Notes: generated by a model from the letters alone, not told the origin. A stretch of DNA of 64,000 bases from Neostapfia colusana (GCA_030760725.1 JASWHV010000002.1:61311900-61375899); one strand, 5' to 3'; numbered from the stretch's first letter, positions 32,614 to 45,545 are shown. Program-made: numbers and translations.

Positions 32614-35600
32614 TGTGCCGGACCTGAATCCGCTCATCCAGGATCGCAGAGGGTGGTGCCGCACAATGCGACACCCGACAGCACACATCATAAGGATACA
32701 TTGTATTACATTGAAAACCAACTAAAATGTACAAAGTAGTACACTACTCAGTTACAAACTAGTGTTTATATTACACAGCGGAAGTTAAATTTGTACAACT
32801 CACGCCCGCCTATTTAGCAAAAGTCGGTTGCCCAGCCCTAGGGAAACCCACACTAGCTGCACTCCTCAGCTTAGCGCGGTGTGTATGGCTCCCACTCAGT
32901 CGTGGTCCCCGACGGAGGGTAACCCTCGGCGGTGGACTCGTAACCTGAGTCCGTGGGTGGCTCATCACCTGAAAAACACTTAAGCAGCAACCATGAGCAT
33001 GATGGCTCAACAAGACTTAACCGACTCACCTAGGCATGAAACTCTACATGTAGTGTACAATGAACATGGGATGGTAAAATTGCAGCAAATGGACACGCCT
33101 ACAAGTTCATCCTTAGTTCATCTTTTAGCCACAAGTTAACAGTTCATGAATCTGAAATTTAGTAAGCAATATTTGGTGGCACCATGTAGCAATACAATTA
33201 TATCATGCAGCAGAATTGAATCATAACATTCCATAATTTATCAACGTTACGATGCAGTGAACAAGCGGTACTCGTCACCGCGAGGGACGGCGAATCGACT
33301 CGATATACACCTGCAGGGAGACCCAAAGAGCACCTCACGTACACCCACCTGTGGAGCCGCACAGCACGCTCACTCGATGCCGTACGGGACAACCTTTCAC
33401 CCAACAGCCCAAACGTCGAACCGGTCGCACCAAAACGAGCAGGAGGTTCCCTACATGGAGCATCTCTCTATGCCCGTTAGAAGATTTGCACCTTGCTGCC
33501 CTCAGCCTACACCTATAAATCGGTGCGTTATGCCTCGACGCCCGGAGGTATAGGTTACATCGGTTTATCGAGGCCCATATATTCGATGTGCCTTCGGTAC
33601 GTTCAATACTTGTTCGGTAGGGCTGCACATGGATCGGTCCTCAATCGACATGGACAGGGCTGCGCACATAAGACTCCCTCTTGCTGCGCCCTAGCCCCTG
33701 CCTAGTCAAATTTTCATTTCTAAAGTGATCTCACATCACTCGAACCAATCCCGTGTGTCCCAAGCGTAACTCTCGAGTAGATTCCAACTACCCGACTTTT
33801 ACCGAAGTTCTAGGAATCATTAAGCCTAGCCTGTCTACTCAAGGTCCTAGACACTACACTCACTCTTATAGGAAAATTCTGGTTATGCATTTGGGTTTCA
33901 TCCATCCTACACCTAATGCACATCCATACCTCACACTAAACATGTAGACAAAAGCAAAACATTATAAAAGGGTTTAATGCAAACCGGGGCTTGCCTTGTT
34001 GCTGCTGGTCAGTTGTTAGGGCTTCGTCCGGAAGAAGGAAGTCGAGCACTTCCGGAGATTCCTCGCCTTCAGCGACTACACGTACACGATATACTATATG
34101 TCAATTTAAATGCAAAGTTTAGAACTGAATAAGTAATTACCATAACTATAGCTAGCCCTCCCCTTTGGTTCTGAAATTTTTATGGTGGCTTGGTAGGGTC
34201 CTAACCAGAGTCTTGACCAAGTTTCATTTGAAACAAAGTTTGTTCGAGCCTTGTACAAATAAAAGCCTATTTGGTCAATATTAGAGCATCTAAGGAATTC
34301 CAGGGGTTTTAATGGCTCCAACCATTACTTTATGGAAACTAGAATTTGAGATGGTTCTAATGGAATTGGTTTCATGTCATTTGAAGAATTCTAGAGGAAG
34401 TTATGCCCTAAACAAGATTTGAGAAAATCTGGAAAAATGTTTCTGTACATTTTTCTATTTTCTCAGGGCAGTTCACTTAATTACACTATTAGGGGGACTA
34501 AATGAACTTGGATGGGTCTGAAAATTTTTACTGCAACTCAAGGATTTTCCAATGAACCTCCCAGCCAAATTTCAGAATTTTTCATGGAGTAATTCTCCAG
34601 ATAAAATTCCTAACAGTTTAAAATTTAGGGAATTAATTCTGGACAACTATTAAGTTTCATGAGCTGAAATTTGTGTTGCTGGAAAGTACTCAAAAAGCTG
34701 AGTTCAGCAAAATTTGATTTACTGAATTTGGAGCTTCCTAGCAAAAGTTATGTGAATTTGAAATTTGCACTAAAATTGGAAAATCCTGGAAAAGTTCAAA
34801 CTCTGCGGGTGGGTCCCACCACCCGCCTTCTTCGTCCTTGCGCGTGCCCGCGAGTTCGGTGGCGGTGCACTCCGGCGAGGCTCGCCGGAACTGCCTTCTC
34901 GACCGCCCCCAGCGCTGGAACTGGCCGCCTAGCCTTATCTCGCCATGTGGAACTTGCCTCGAGGGTCGGAGCTCGCCGGCGGTGACCGGAAACGGCTGTG
35001 CGACGTCCACCGCGGAGGCTAGGGCTCCGGCGAGGTCGTTCTCGCTCTCTAAGGCATGAAAAGAGTTACGGTTTGCTCGGGGAGCACCAGTGGGTCACGA
35101 GGAACCCGACGTGAGCAGCCTCGGAAGCTAAAAATGCCTGCAAACCAACCCTCGTCGGTGACCCGAGCCGTGTTTGCACCGGCGGCTATGGAAACTGCTA
35201 TAACTCGGCCATTTCTGGACGGTTGTGCTCCGTTCTTCCTCAAGGAGGGATGCTAGGAGGTGTAGGAGCTACTTGCGAGCTAGCTTGACCATTGATTCAG
35301 CGTGTAAGCTGAATTTTTGGTTTTTGCCGAGCTCGGTCAGTTGCACTAGGGTTCGGGACTTTCTAAAATTCTTGCTACCCGATGGATTATTTGCCAAATG
35401 GTTTGCGGCTACACCATCTAGGGATCCCCCCACACCTTTCTTGTGTAGAACGCGGTCAGCGAAGATGGCCGGATGGGGCTGTCACTGGTGAGCCGAAGCA
35501 CAGCTCCGCCAGTTCCTTCCGGTTTCTCGACTTCGACGGCTTACACCGCGCACCACTGAGTGCAGCTTGCTGGTGCAGTACGGGGAACAGCTAGAGCACG

Positions 35601-36356
35601 CCTTGGTGCTCCTTTTTGCTGCAGGGACCGCGAGTGACTGATGATCAGCACGGTGCGCGTTGGAGCTCGGAGGAGCGGTCGCTGTGGCAAGCTTTTCGCG
35701 CACGCGAGCGTTGAGCAGGGCAGCGCAGGCGAGGGAGGCAGCAAACTCGGTTTGTGCCGTGTACGTGGTGATCGGGAGGGGGGCATGAGCTAATCCAGGC
35801 ACGCGCTGCCGAGCCGTGAAGCGGCAACCAGCCCCGGCGGCTGACCGACGATCGCCGAGTCGGTTTCCTTCTGAACACAGTCACTGACCAGTGGGCCCTC
35901 CCCCCTCTAATTCCTTTTCCAATTTTTAATTTTCTGTTTTAGCGGAAAATATCCCCAGCTGCTCACAATTACATGTGAGACTTAACCTCCAAGTCATTGT
36001 TGAGTTTGGTTTCCTAAATTTGTAATTGGTTTCGCCAAATTTGCTTCACATTTGAACTGAAATTTAAATTCAGTTTTGAATTATTGCAAATTTAGCTCCT
36101 GACAAGATAAATTCCAATGGGGATGAAAATTGGCGGGATAACTCAGAAAAAAATACTGAGTTTGAATATGAAGTCAACATTTGAATTCAAATGATGAAAG
36201 TTGCTGCAATTTGAATTTGCATTCAAATTTCCCCCTTTTTGAATTGTCTCCAAAACTGCTTCAAAAATTGTTGGATTTGCATGAAATTTGGCCTGAGCCT
36301 TCCCAAGAATATATAAGGTCTATGGGTGGGCTCAACCTTTCATGTTCATGTGTAGA
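32614..36356 (-). repeat. G2 5' LTR, interrupted by A2
   Basis: Begins TGTGCCGGACC on the plus strand and is collinear with the 3' LTR up to CATGTGTAGA (36347-36356), where A2 starts. The 3' LTR continues AATCCTACTTT there, so about 160 bp are displaced beyond the window. GTAGA (36352-36356) is the likely 5-bp target copy of A2. It contains the conserved motif at 33257-33293 and a GC-rich block at 34800-35880. A TATATAA stretch lies at 36310-36316. Confidence 0.88.
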
Positions 36357-36869
36357 TGTGACACCCTCATTTTCGGATTCTGCATGTATTCATGTAGAAA
36401 AACACTTTTAAAATAAGTTGAAACCAAGAAAGAGTCAAAAGTTAGCCAAAAGGAGCAAATTCCAGTTTACAGAGAGCACCAAAGACAACTCCCGTGGCTC
36501 GCTGGCCACGTGGCGTGTTCTGAGCTCATCTCCACAGATGGGGAGAGGTCCGCCACTAAACTGGCTATGTGGCAGGCTCGGGGCTCATCCCCGCAAAAGG
36601 GGGAGAGGTCCGACCCCGTGGGACACGTGTTGCCCCCGGAGCTAGCCTCTGCAGAGGAGCGAGGCTAGTCCCGAAGGACACGTGTCGGCTGCGGAGCTAG
36701 TCACCGCGGAAAAGAGAGTACCAGCCGCGTGGGACACGTGTGGCTCTCGGAACTCACCTCGGAGAGGTCAGGCCCCGCTAGACACGTGTCAACCACGGAG
36801 CTCACCTCTGGGAGGTCCGTCACAGTTGGACATGTGTCAACCTCGGAGCTTGTCTCTGAGGAGAAATGA

Positions 36870-37690
36870 AGACTCAAATATGGAAAGTTTTGAGTTGGTT
36901 ATGAAAGGATTTCGTGTGGGTCACGAATTTGAGTTATTTTAGGAATGTGGGATACGTTCCTAAGGTGTTTGGAAGTCTTAAGATTGTTTCTATCTGCGTA
37001 TAGAAGAGTCCTAAGCAGTATTGGAAAGATACAGTTTGAATCCAAGTAGGAGTAGGAGTCCCAGTTTGAGTTGAGTTGGCCTTCGGGCTGGTTATATAAG
37101 CAAGGGAGGCCAGAGCTCGTGGAGCACGACTTTGGGGCTGTTCCTCTTGTGTTTTGATAAATAAAATTCGTATTCTAAAGGAACTTTTGTGCCTTGTTCG
37201 TCCGACTTGTTTCTGACAAGTTTTTCTCGTCGAGTTTCTGTTCAGCACTACCTTGCTTCGGTGGTTTTATCATAACTTGAGTTTTACAGATCCAATTGAT
37301 ATGATTCTTTTTGGGTTGTCTTTAAAACATGATTATCTATCATATATGAAAATTTCACGGTCATTGAATTTGTGGTTTCTGATCTACACGAGTTTCTTTG
37401 CAGTATTCTAGAACTGTTTTTCTCGCGTAGGACAGATTGACCTTTGTTCGATCTTTCGATCGTAACTTGAGTTTCTCTCAACGGATTTTCATGATTCTTG
37501 TTGTGACACCTTCGTGACTTGATTCTCTACAATCTATACTAGTTTTGTCACAGTTAAACACGTTTAGATTAGTCTCACACACGGTTTCTTTAACAGATCG
37601 GTTTTCTGCTGAGAGGTGTTTTGTTGCTTCCGCTGAAAAGTTTTTATCTACCATTCACCCCACTCTGGTAGCTTTACACGTGTACTGCGA
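36870..37690. other. insert inside the G-box array of the A2 5' LTR
   Basis: About 0.8 kb absent from the matching place in the other A-family LTRs; the GAGGAGAAA.GAAGtC unit is broken near 36870. It contains GGTTATATAAGC (about 37089-37100), ATAAATAAAATTC (about 37157), and two degenerate copies of a segment with ATAACTTGAGTTT...TGATTCTT (near 37270 and 37450). This looks like a solo LTR or small retroelement, but I could not fix TG/CA ends or a target duplication. No coding frame of note. Confidence 0.5.
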
Positions 37691-38342
37691 TCCTACAGTC
37701 ACTTTCGGAGCTCATCTCCGGGAGGTCCGACACTGTTGGACACATGTCGACCTTGGAGCTTGTCTCTAAGGAGAAAGGAAGTCCGGTGCTACTTGACACG
37801 TGGCATTCTCGGAGCTCACCTCCGAAGAGAGGGGAGGTCCAGAATTGACACATGGCACATTCGGAGCCACCTACCAAGAGAGGGGGAGGTCCGGAACTGA
37901 CATGTGGCATTCGTGAAGCTCGCCTCTGTTGAGAGGGGAGGTCCCGACCCACCAGACACGTGGCGTTCGCGGAGCTCGCCTCTATTGAGAGGGGAGGTCC
38001 CGACCCGCCAGGACACGTGGCACATGCGGAGCTCACCTATGAGGAAGAGGGAGGTCTCGCCCGCCTGACACGTGGCACAACCGGAGCTCGCCTCTGCGGA
38101 AAAGGGAGCCCAGGTTTCCGCTGGACACGTGGAGCTTCTGGATCTCATCACCGTGTAAAGACGCGATTCTGAAGCAGTTTTTCTTCTGTACGCGTGGGAA
38201 TCCCCGGTACTGAGGAAACCGACATGAATTCTACGTTGCTACCGCACCAAATCAACTAAAGATAAGTTGTTAAGATTCAAAAACAATTTGAATAGGACTC
38301 TTATTCGAAATCCAATCAGATTAGGACTCTTCTTTTCCTTAT

Positions 38343-38350
38343 TATAAATA
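38343..38350 (+). promoter_or_regulatory. A2 5' LTR TATA box
   Basis: TATAAATA followed by GAACCC, as in A1 (17446-17439, element strand) and in the A2 3' LTR (54412-54419). It is downstream of the G-box array. Confidence 0.65.
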
Positions 38351-39425
38351 GAACCCAGAACCTTTGGCCGCAACCACGTACTTCTTTTCCACCTCATGAG
38401 CCGACAACTTGGAGCCCTAGCTCCAAACTCGCCGAGCTAAACCCTTTGCCGGAGTTTGACTACCAGAGAAATCGCCGACAAGCCCAGAGACGATTGCCAT
38501 CGCCGGAGGAGAGCCGACGATCTGTTCTTGCTAGGAGGGAGGTCCCGAAAAACGTAAGGTAGGTCTCCAATACCATCTTACGACATCAACGTGTTTCCTT
38601 TGCATCTGTTTCTTTGATCCCTTCGGAACAGAAGCTTTATTGTGGACAGATCACGTGTTGATTGGATTGATCTAAAGTCAAGATCATCGCCATGTCCACA
38701 ATTGATCTTTACACCTCTGTTCATCATAAAACCCATGCAAGCCACGCAAGAACACGTACAAACCAATCTAATAAAAACTTAATGAGATGGTAGTGAATAC
38801 GAGATGGTATTCATGAGCAAAGTTGAGAAAGATTAATGTCTGGTTGAGACATGGAAAGGGATGAATCATAATGGAGGTATGTTAATGTTGAAATACATGT
38901 TGGGATTACATTCACTTAAAGCTAAGTTGCTGTTTTTATCGTGTTTTGAGAAATAAACTTTGCTTTCTGCAATGAGCCTTTTCATACCTTCCTTGCTGTG
39001 ATCTACATATCATATTTTCCCGCACTTGCTGAGTACATCATGTACTCAAACTTTCATTATTACTTCATCATCAGCAAAAGGAGAGGAGTACTATGAAGAC
39101 CAAGTGAAGCATTAGGCGTGTAATATATCCTCAACCTTGCCTGTAGGGATGGAGTAGAGATGGAGCCGCTGTTGCTGCTTAGTTGCTTCCACATTAGTTT
39201 AGAAGACTTCTGCTGCTAGAATAAGACTTCCGCTGCCAAGATAAGACTTCCGCTGTTAGAATGAGTCTAAGACCCATGAAACATTATAATAAACTCTGTT
39301 CATTCGTGGTATTATATTCTGAATTCAGTTTGTGGATGATAAGTGTATGTGTGATGAACATTCTGGTCACACATACGCATCAGTCTCGGTTCAGAGAGGT
39401 TTCCTCTCAGAACGGGGGCGTCACA

Positions 39426-39870
39426 GATTGGTATCCGAGCAACGGTTGACGGTAGATCGCACGCCTATATAGAAAACACAAATTGGTATCAACCTGCTAC
39501 GGGTTGATCGTAGATCACACACCTAGATAGGTCACAGATTGGTATCAAGCTACCACGGGTTGATCGTAGGTCACACGCCTATATAGAAATCACATATTGA
39601 TATTAGAGCTTCTATGCCTAGTCACAGATTGGTAAAATCCATAGATTGGTATCAAGCTACCACGGTTGGCTGTAGGTCACAAGACTAGATTCATCACAGA
39701 TTGGTAGCTGAACCACGTTGACTGTAGGATGCACCCTAGTAACGGATTGGTATTAGAAGCCACGCTGACCATAGGATGCAAGCTTAGGTAAAATGCATAG
39801 ATTGGCATTGGAACCACCTTGACTATAGGGTGAAATCACAGATTGGTATCACCCCAAAACCCTATAGGAC
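39426..39870 (+). repeat. A2 primer-site array (about ten PBS-like repeats)
   Basis: The PBS proper is TGGTATCCGAGC (39429-39440). It is followed by repeats of ATTGGTATcAagC...ACGGTTGAcCGTAGgt.. at about 39482, 39539, 39597 (ATTGATATTAGAGC), 39629, 39645, 39699, 39745, 39800 and 39840. Units are about 17-57 bp and often begin CACAG, the same bases that join LTR to PBS, so the repeats look like copies of the LTR/PBS junction. A1 retains two or three such units. Confidence 0.75.
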
Positions 39871-40108
39871 TCCCATTGAATAAGCTTGAATAGGAGTTGT
39901 GTGAAACTTTTGTGATGATTGCTTGTGATTGTGTGCTTAGTATGAGTTGGGACGTTTCAGCGTTGTCCATATCCACACATAGTAGAGAGGTGTGAGATGC
40001 TTCGGCACTTGTTCACATCCTCATATAGGACAATATTAAGTCCATCCAGCTTGATGCATATAGTTGGGAGGGATCACTCTAAACTTCTAACCCCTATTCT
40101 ACTCAAAG

Positions 40109-40931
40109 ATGGTGAGAGGAAACGCCGGCCGTCAAAGGAGGAACGTCCGTGGCAACGAAGAGGACGACCATGTCAAAGTTCCTGAGAATGACAACCCCAG
40201 AGCTGGTGCAAACAATCTGGAACGGTTGATGGCTATGCAGAACCAGCTTATGCAAACCATGATCCAAACTTTAGGTCAGCTGCAAACCAACGACAACAAC
40301 CCTGTTCCGGCACCACCGCCGCCACCACCGCCACCACCACCGGCTCACAACCGACTGGGAGAGTTCATGAGGACTCAACCACCTACCTTTGCTCAAGCTA
40401 ATGATCCCATGGAGTTCGATGACTGGTTGAAATCCATGGAGAAGAAGCATGCCATAGTTCAGTGCAATGAACGAGAAAAGGTTCACTTTGCATCGCACCA
40501 ACTTATGGGATCCGCCGCTGATTGGTGGGATGCCCTTTGCAATGCTCATGACAACCCGGAGACTATTACTTGGACTGAGTTCAAGGAGAGTTTCCGCTCC
40601 CATTACATCCCTGCTGGTGTCATGATGCTAAAGAGGCAAGAGTTTGAAGGTCTCCGCCAAGGACAGAAAAGCGTGAATGAGTAGCTCAACAAGTTCACGC
40701 AACTTTCACGGTATTGCCCCTAAAGATGTCAACTCAGATAAACGGAAGCAGTACTTGTTCATGAGAGGGTTGAACAATGAGATCCAGGTCCAGCTCCTCA
40801 ACAATGACTATGCGAGCTTCCAGAAGCTAGTTGACAAAGCCATAGTGGTTTAGAGCAAGATCCGGGAGATCGAGCAAGAGGGCAAAAGAAAGATGCCATA
40901 CCAGCCACAAGGAAGCCACATGGGAGCGTGA
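40109..40931 (+). pseudogene. A2 gag capsid region, broken
   Basis: Met 40109 (MVRGNAGRQRRNVRG) starts a typical gypsy gag: a helical Gln/Met-rich part, polyproline (PPPPPPPPPP near 40310-40340), then capsid motifs GEFMRTQPPTFAQA, FDDWLKSMEKKHA, GSAADWWDAL, FRSHYIPAGVMMLKRQEF and GLRQGQKSVNE. A TAG at 40682-40684 replaces the expected Tyr, a one-base shift follows near 40718, and the frame then reads on with GLNNEIQVQLL..KLVDKAIVV, a second TAG, and an end at about 40931. The zinc knuckle, protease, RT and integrase are all missing, because the polypurine tract lies only ~45 bp further on. It would be a non-autonomous element relying on enzymes from others. Confidence 0.85.
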
Positions 40932-40974
40932 AGGATACATCAAGACAGAATTCCCTCATCTATTCTCCACTAGC

Positions 40975-41013
40975 GAATCTCGAGGGCGAGATTCAATTTA
41001 AGGGGGGTAGATT
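40975..41013 (+). promoter_or_regulatory. A2 polypurine tract with upstream hairpin
   Basis: GAATCTCG (40975-40982), loop AGGG, CGAGATTC (40987-40994): a perfect 8-bp stem. Then AATTTAAGGGGGGTAGATT runs up to the 3' LTR at 41014. It matches the arrangement in G2, G3 and C2. Confidence 0.82.
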
Positions 41014-41485
41014 TGTGACACGCTCAATTTCAGTTTCTGCATGCATTCATATTTTATGTAGAGAAAACATTTTAGAATAAGTAGAAACAGAGAAAATATT
41101 GAAAAGATAGCCAATAAGAGACAATTCCAGTTCACCGAGGAGCGCTGTAGAAAATTTCCGTGGCCGCTGGCCACATGGCGCGTCCGGAGCTCATCCCTGT
41201 AGAAGAGGAGAGGTTTGCCGCTAAACTGGCTACGTGGCAGGCTCGGGGCTTGCCTCTGGTAAAAGGGCAAGGTTCAACCCCGTGGGACACGTGTTGCCCC
41301 TGGAGCTAGCATCTGCGGAAGGAGCGAGGCCAGTCCCGCAGGACACGTGTCGTCACCGGAGCTAGTCGCTGCGGAAAAGAGAGGACCAGCTGCGCGGCAC
41401 ACGTGTCACTCACGGAGCTCACCTCCGAGAGGTCCGACCCTGCTAGACACGTGTCGCTCTCGGAACTCACTTCCGAGAGGTCCGG
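41014..41485 (+). repeat. A2 3' LTR, first segment
   Basis: Begins TGTGACACGCTC after the polypurine tract and runs through the first G-box units to CCGAGAGGTCCGG, where G3 interrupts. TCCGG (41481-41485) is the left target copy of G3. The LTR resumes at 53706. Confidence 0.85.
41481..41485. repeat. G3 target-site duplication, left copy
   Basis: TCCGG immediately before the G3 LTR start; an identical TCCGG follows the other end at 53701-53705. Confidence 0.88.
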
Positions 41486-44400
41486 TGTAAAATCCCCAAA
41501 AGTGGTAGCAAGAAAATTCAGCTCATGTACACTTAGGAAAAATGAGGGGAATTAAAACTTTGAATTATAATGGTATAAGTTCAAAGTGAGGGTTTAGACT
41601 TTCCAAAACTTCCAAACATGGAGATCTAAATTAATAACTTGGATCTTCATATCCCAAATATTCACCCTTTCAAATTTCAGCTCATTTGGAGGAGTTTTCA
41701 AATTTGTTTGGGATTAAAAGGAAGAGCCCTCTAATCTGAATTTCAAATTCAGTTTCAAATTCCAATTTCCTCAATTTGAAAATTTGGTTTCACAAATGTG
41801 TTCTCCACCTTTTAATAAGCAGCCATGCCAAAAATTGGAAACTTTGGAGCTGGTTTGCTATATTTTGAGGCAATATAAAGTGGAGAATTCAAACTCCTTT
41901 TCAAATTCAAATGATCAAACCACATCTAATTCCACACCGGAATTCAAACTATTTGAATTCAGCAAATTCAACTATGACTTTGGGGTGAAGTCAAGTCTTT
42001 AATGTTGAGTTGCTGGGGTAAAATATCAGAGAAAATTGGATAAGAATTAGAAAGAGTGGGGCCCAATTGTCAGCCACCCCAAAGCAAACCAACCGACTGA
42101 TTTCCTCCTCGGGTGATCACCGGGCGCCAGCTCCCGAGCAGCCCGTCGCCCGACGTTGTCCACCGAGCTGCTTCCCCCGACGTCGGTTCACGTGCGTGGC
42201 CGGTTATAGCGGCAGCCGAGTGCAGTATCTGCCCTGTCCCCATTACCCCGTAGCCTCTCCACGCTCCGCTCGAGCCTCGCGAACTCAGAACCCTGCCCGG
42301 CGGAAGAACCATTTGGCTCATTGACACCCGGCGAACTCGGCGTGCCTCGCGCGTGGCTGAGCCACGGGAACCTTGCGCCAGGTCTCGCTCCTGCTTCCCG
42401 AAGCCTCAAGTGAACACCAGCACCGGCGGTTGGCGCCTACAAGCCGGAATTCCCTTCGGAGCTCCGGTGTTGATCGCCTGTACGCCACACCGTCGCCCGA
42501 CGGATTTACGGCCTCTGCCAATCAACAGAAAGGTCCCTGAGGTGCGTGAGGAACCCTTCCTCTTTCCTTTCCACCAGTTCCTGCTTTCTTAGCTCCGGTA
42601 CCAAGTATTTTGAAGTTTGGCGCCGGCGGTTCTTTAGGAACCCGAGGACCCTTCAAAGGAATTCGTTGTACTCGGGGTAGCTCCGCGCTAGATGAGCTTA
42701 GAGTAGCTCCAGCACATGCTTGCGCATCTCCCCGAAGTTCTAGCAGCTCAAATGAGCAAGTAGAGATGCCGGGTACCGTGTTTTTGTCGCCGCCGGAGTT
42801 TTGCGGGCTCGGGTCGCCGGTGAGGTCCCCTCTCCGGTGGGTTCCAGGGAGAGCGAGCTATGGGTCGATGTTGTCCATGGGACACTGGTGCTTTTGAAGC
42901 CAACCCTAGCCCGAAAGACCCACTGTTGAGGGAGAGCGAGGTCACCGAAGTAAGGTTAGACATGGTCGCCGGTGCAAGCACCTTTCCGGCCGTTGTCATC
43001 GGCTCCCGACCCCACCATCGTGTTCAGCACGGTGTAGAACTCACAGGCGGCGAGTTTGACGAAGTTTGGACCACAGGAACCCCGTCCCGGCGAGCCTCGC
43101 CGGCGTGCGCCGCCGCGGGAGGCGCGGGCAGCGCGAGGAAGACGAAGGAGAGCCGGGTCCCACCGGTCAGCCTCCGTATGCGCGCGAGGATCGGATTGTG
43201 GCTCAGGATCGACTGCGGCTGAGCGGGAATAACCCCGTAGCCCCCAGTGTTGCCAAAATCTGACTGGTCCAAATTAAAACAGTGGGCCCAGTTCCAATTA
43301 TTTGAAGTTTCTATTAGGGAAATAATTCCAGAAATTAGCTGATCTTTGCAAGCCCATAACTTTGTGTAGAAAACTCCAAATATAGTGAGACCAATTTTGT
43401 TGGATTCCTCATGAGGAGTACTTCACAGAGAAACCAATTTTAGGCTATGAAAATGCCCAGGAATTTCTGTAGAATTGTTTTTAGTAAATCCTTTAGGGAT
43501 TTATTACAGGAGCAATTCTTTATGAAATATTCTCAAATTTGGGCAGCAAATACTCTTCATAGATACTGATCTCCAGTAAAAAAATTTGGGCTTCAGTGGA
43601 ATTCATTTGCTAGGTCAAATTACCTTCCCAAGTTCAGCCTTTATTAGGAAAATTCAATTTAAACAGAAAACTTTTCAGAACTCCTGTCCAACTTCAAAAA
43701 TTCATATCTCTCTGATGGTAGCTCCAAAAATTGTGAAACAAATTTTGTTAGAACCATGGAGACTTACCCTAATCAGATCTTCCACAATTAGCTATGTCAA
43801 AGCTCCTGAATGGGGCTCAAAATTCAGATAAGCATTGTACTTGTAGGAATTTTAAAGACTACATTGTGCAATGACATGTCTCCAAATTTGGCTCATGTCA
43901 TCCTTAGAGAGTATAGTATCCACTGTAAAATTCCCAAAGCCAATTAAGGATTTTAGATAGCAGTAGCTATGAATAGAAGTCCAATTCTTATAAATCCTTA
44001 ATATTTATACATGTATTTTATTACATTTCATAATAGTGACCGAAGTTGAGGACGCACCGGAGCCTTTGGACGTCCTCCAACCAGAAGCTGACTTCCCCTT
44101 TAACTCGCAACCAGGCAAGCCCCGGTTTGCACTTAAGTACCTTTTATAAAGTTTTCATTGGTATCATTTATGTCTAGGTTGAATGTTTGCATTAGAGTTA
44201 GGGTGATTGAAACCCCACTTGCATAGCCTTTTAAATCCTATGGAGGCTTGGATAGTTTACAAACTCGACAAGTAGAGAATTCCATGCTAATGTATAGGAT
44301 CCCGGTAGAAGACGAGTAGTTGGAAGCTACTCGCGAGATAGTACTTGTCACACGGGAAGAAAAGAGGTAGATAATGGCTTAAGTTATGAAAATGAGACCC

Positions 44401-45541
44401 AGCAGGGGGGTTAGGAAGCAGTGAGCAGAGGTCTCACGTGCGTAGCCCTGTTGGCGTCGGTTGAGGACCATCCGTGTGCGGCCCTTCTGGACAAGTATCG
44501 AACAGTACCGGATGCATACTGGCATATGGGAACCAGGAAACCGATGTAATTGGTTAACCTGGGTGCCGAGGCTTACCCAACCGTAAATAGGAGTGGGTTG
44601 AGGGTAGCAAGGTGTAAATCTGCCGGTGGGCACAGTCACGCTCCACGCGGGGACCTCCTGCCCGTTACGGATGGACCGATTCGGCATTTGGGTTACCTTT
44701 GAAAGGTTGTTGCATACAACAGAGTAGGAAGGGGTGTGGAATCACGCTTCTGAAAGTGGGTGTATGCAACGTGTTATCCGGGTGTGTCTTGATTGCAATC
44801 ACCGTCCCTCGCGGTTATTTGAGTACCCATTTGTTCACTGCGCTGTGACGTAGTAAGAAGTGAAATAAGCCAACTGAAAATGCTGTATTGATCTTAATGT
44901 CTTGAATACCTTGATTGCTGTAGATATAGAGCTAATTAAGTTTACATTCCACTTTGGGCATCACCACATCGGAGGAAAGTGTTTCTTGTTTGATTGTGGA
45001 CTTCCGATGTGAGGGCTGCCTAAGGCACATGAATCTGCTGCTATAAAACTGAAAGTAAGGATCAACTTATAGGCGTGTCTTTATTGCAAAATCCTTTCCT
45101 ATCTTACATATCCTTGCACGTAGAGTTCCATGCCTAGGGTTGACGGTTAAGACTTGCTGAGCCTTCGTGCTCACGGTTGCAATATTTGAGCTGTGTGCAG
45201 GTGAGAGTTATGAGGAAGGTTCCGAGGACGAGGCGATGCCCCCGTCGGGGTACACGGCCGAGCTGTAGCCATGCACGCCGCCGTGATCTCTGGTTCCATG
45301 CTGCTAGTGTGTAGCGTCCCCGGGCTGGACGGCTGCACTTTTGCTTAGTTAGGGTTTGAGAGCAACTATGTATATAACTTCTGCTGTTAATTAGATTTTG
45401 TAAAAAGAATTCCGCTGTTTTATATCAAATAAAAGTTTGTATGTTATCCTTTATTCTTTTCGTGTGTGCTGTTGGGTGCCGCATCGCCCGGCACCACCCT
45501 ATGCGATCCTGGAGTGGGTGAACCACGGGGTGGTCCCCACT
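41486..45541 (+). repeat. G3 5' LTR (4056 bp)
   Basis: Starts TGTAAAATCCCC and ends GGTCCCCACT, 4 bp before the PBS. The ends are thus TG...CT rather than TG...CA; the 3' LTR has the same end directly before the target duplication. A TATA box TATAAAG is at 41874-41880, followed by a GC-rich block (42070-43260). The conserved G-family motif is inverted at 44799-44838 (CACCGTCCCTCGCGGTTATT ... GTTCAC). No conserved protein frame is visible. Confidence 0.9.
41874..41880 (+). promoter_or_regulatory. G3 LTR TATA box
   Basis: TATAAAG about 390 bp from the LTR start, present in both LTRs (second copy 50156-50162). It implies a short U3 and a very long transcribed R-U5. Confidence 0.55.
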
Positions 45542-45545
45542 GACG

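Larger units (their letters stand above)
22124..36356 (-). mobile_element. G2: Ty3/gypsy retrotransposon, Tekay/Del-like
   Basis: Minus strand: 5' LTR (from 36356, its start lost beyond the A2 insertion, to 32614), PBS 32610-32599, a 2-kb leader, degenerate gag-pol with chromodomain (30634-26087), hairpin plus polypurine tract (26055-26021), and 3' LTR (26020-22124). The two LTRs match closely over their shared length. G2 inserted in S1, and A2 later inserted in the G2 5' LTR; the last ~160 bp of that LTR should lie beyond the end of this window. Confidence 0.9.
36357..39425 (+). repeat. A2 5' LTR (3069 bp)
   Basis: Starts TGTGACACCCTC and ends GGGGGCGTCACA, followed 3 bp later by the PBS. 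G-box units occur at 36490-36860 and 37670-38150, separated by an insert of about 0.8 kb that the other A-family LTRs lack. Compared with the A1 and A2 3' LTRs it also lacks a stretch of roughly 0.7 kb or more after about 38770. The downstream end (38800-39425) is well conserved with A1. Confidence 0.82.
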
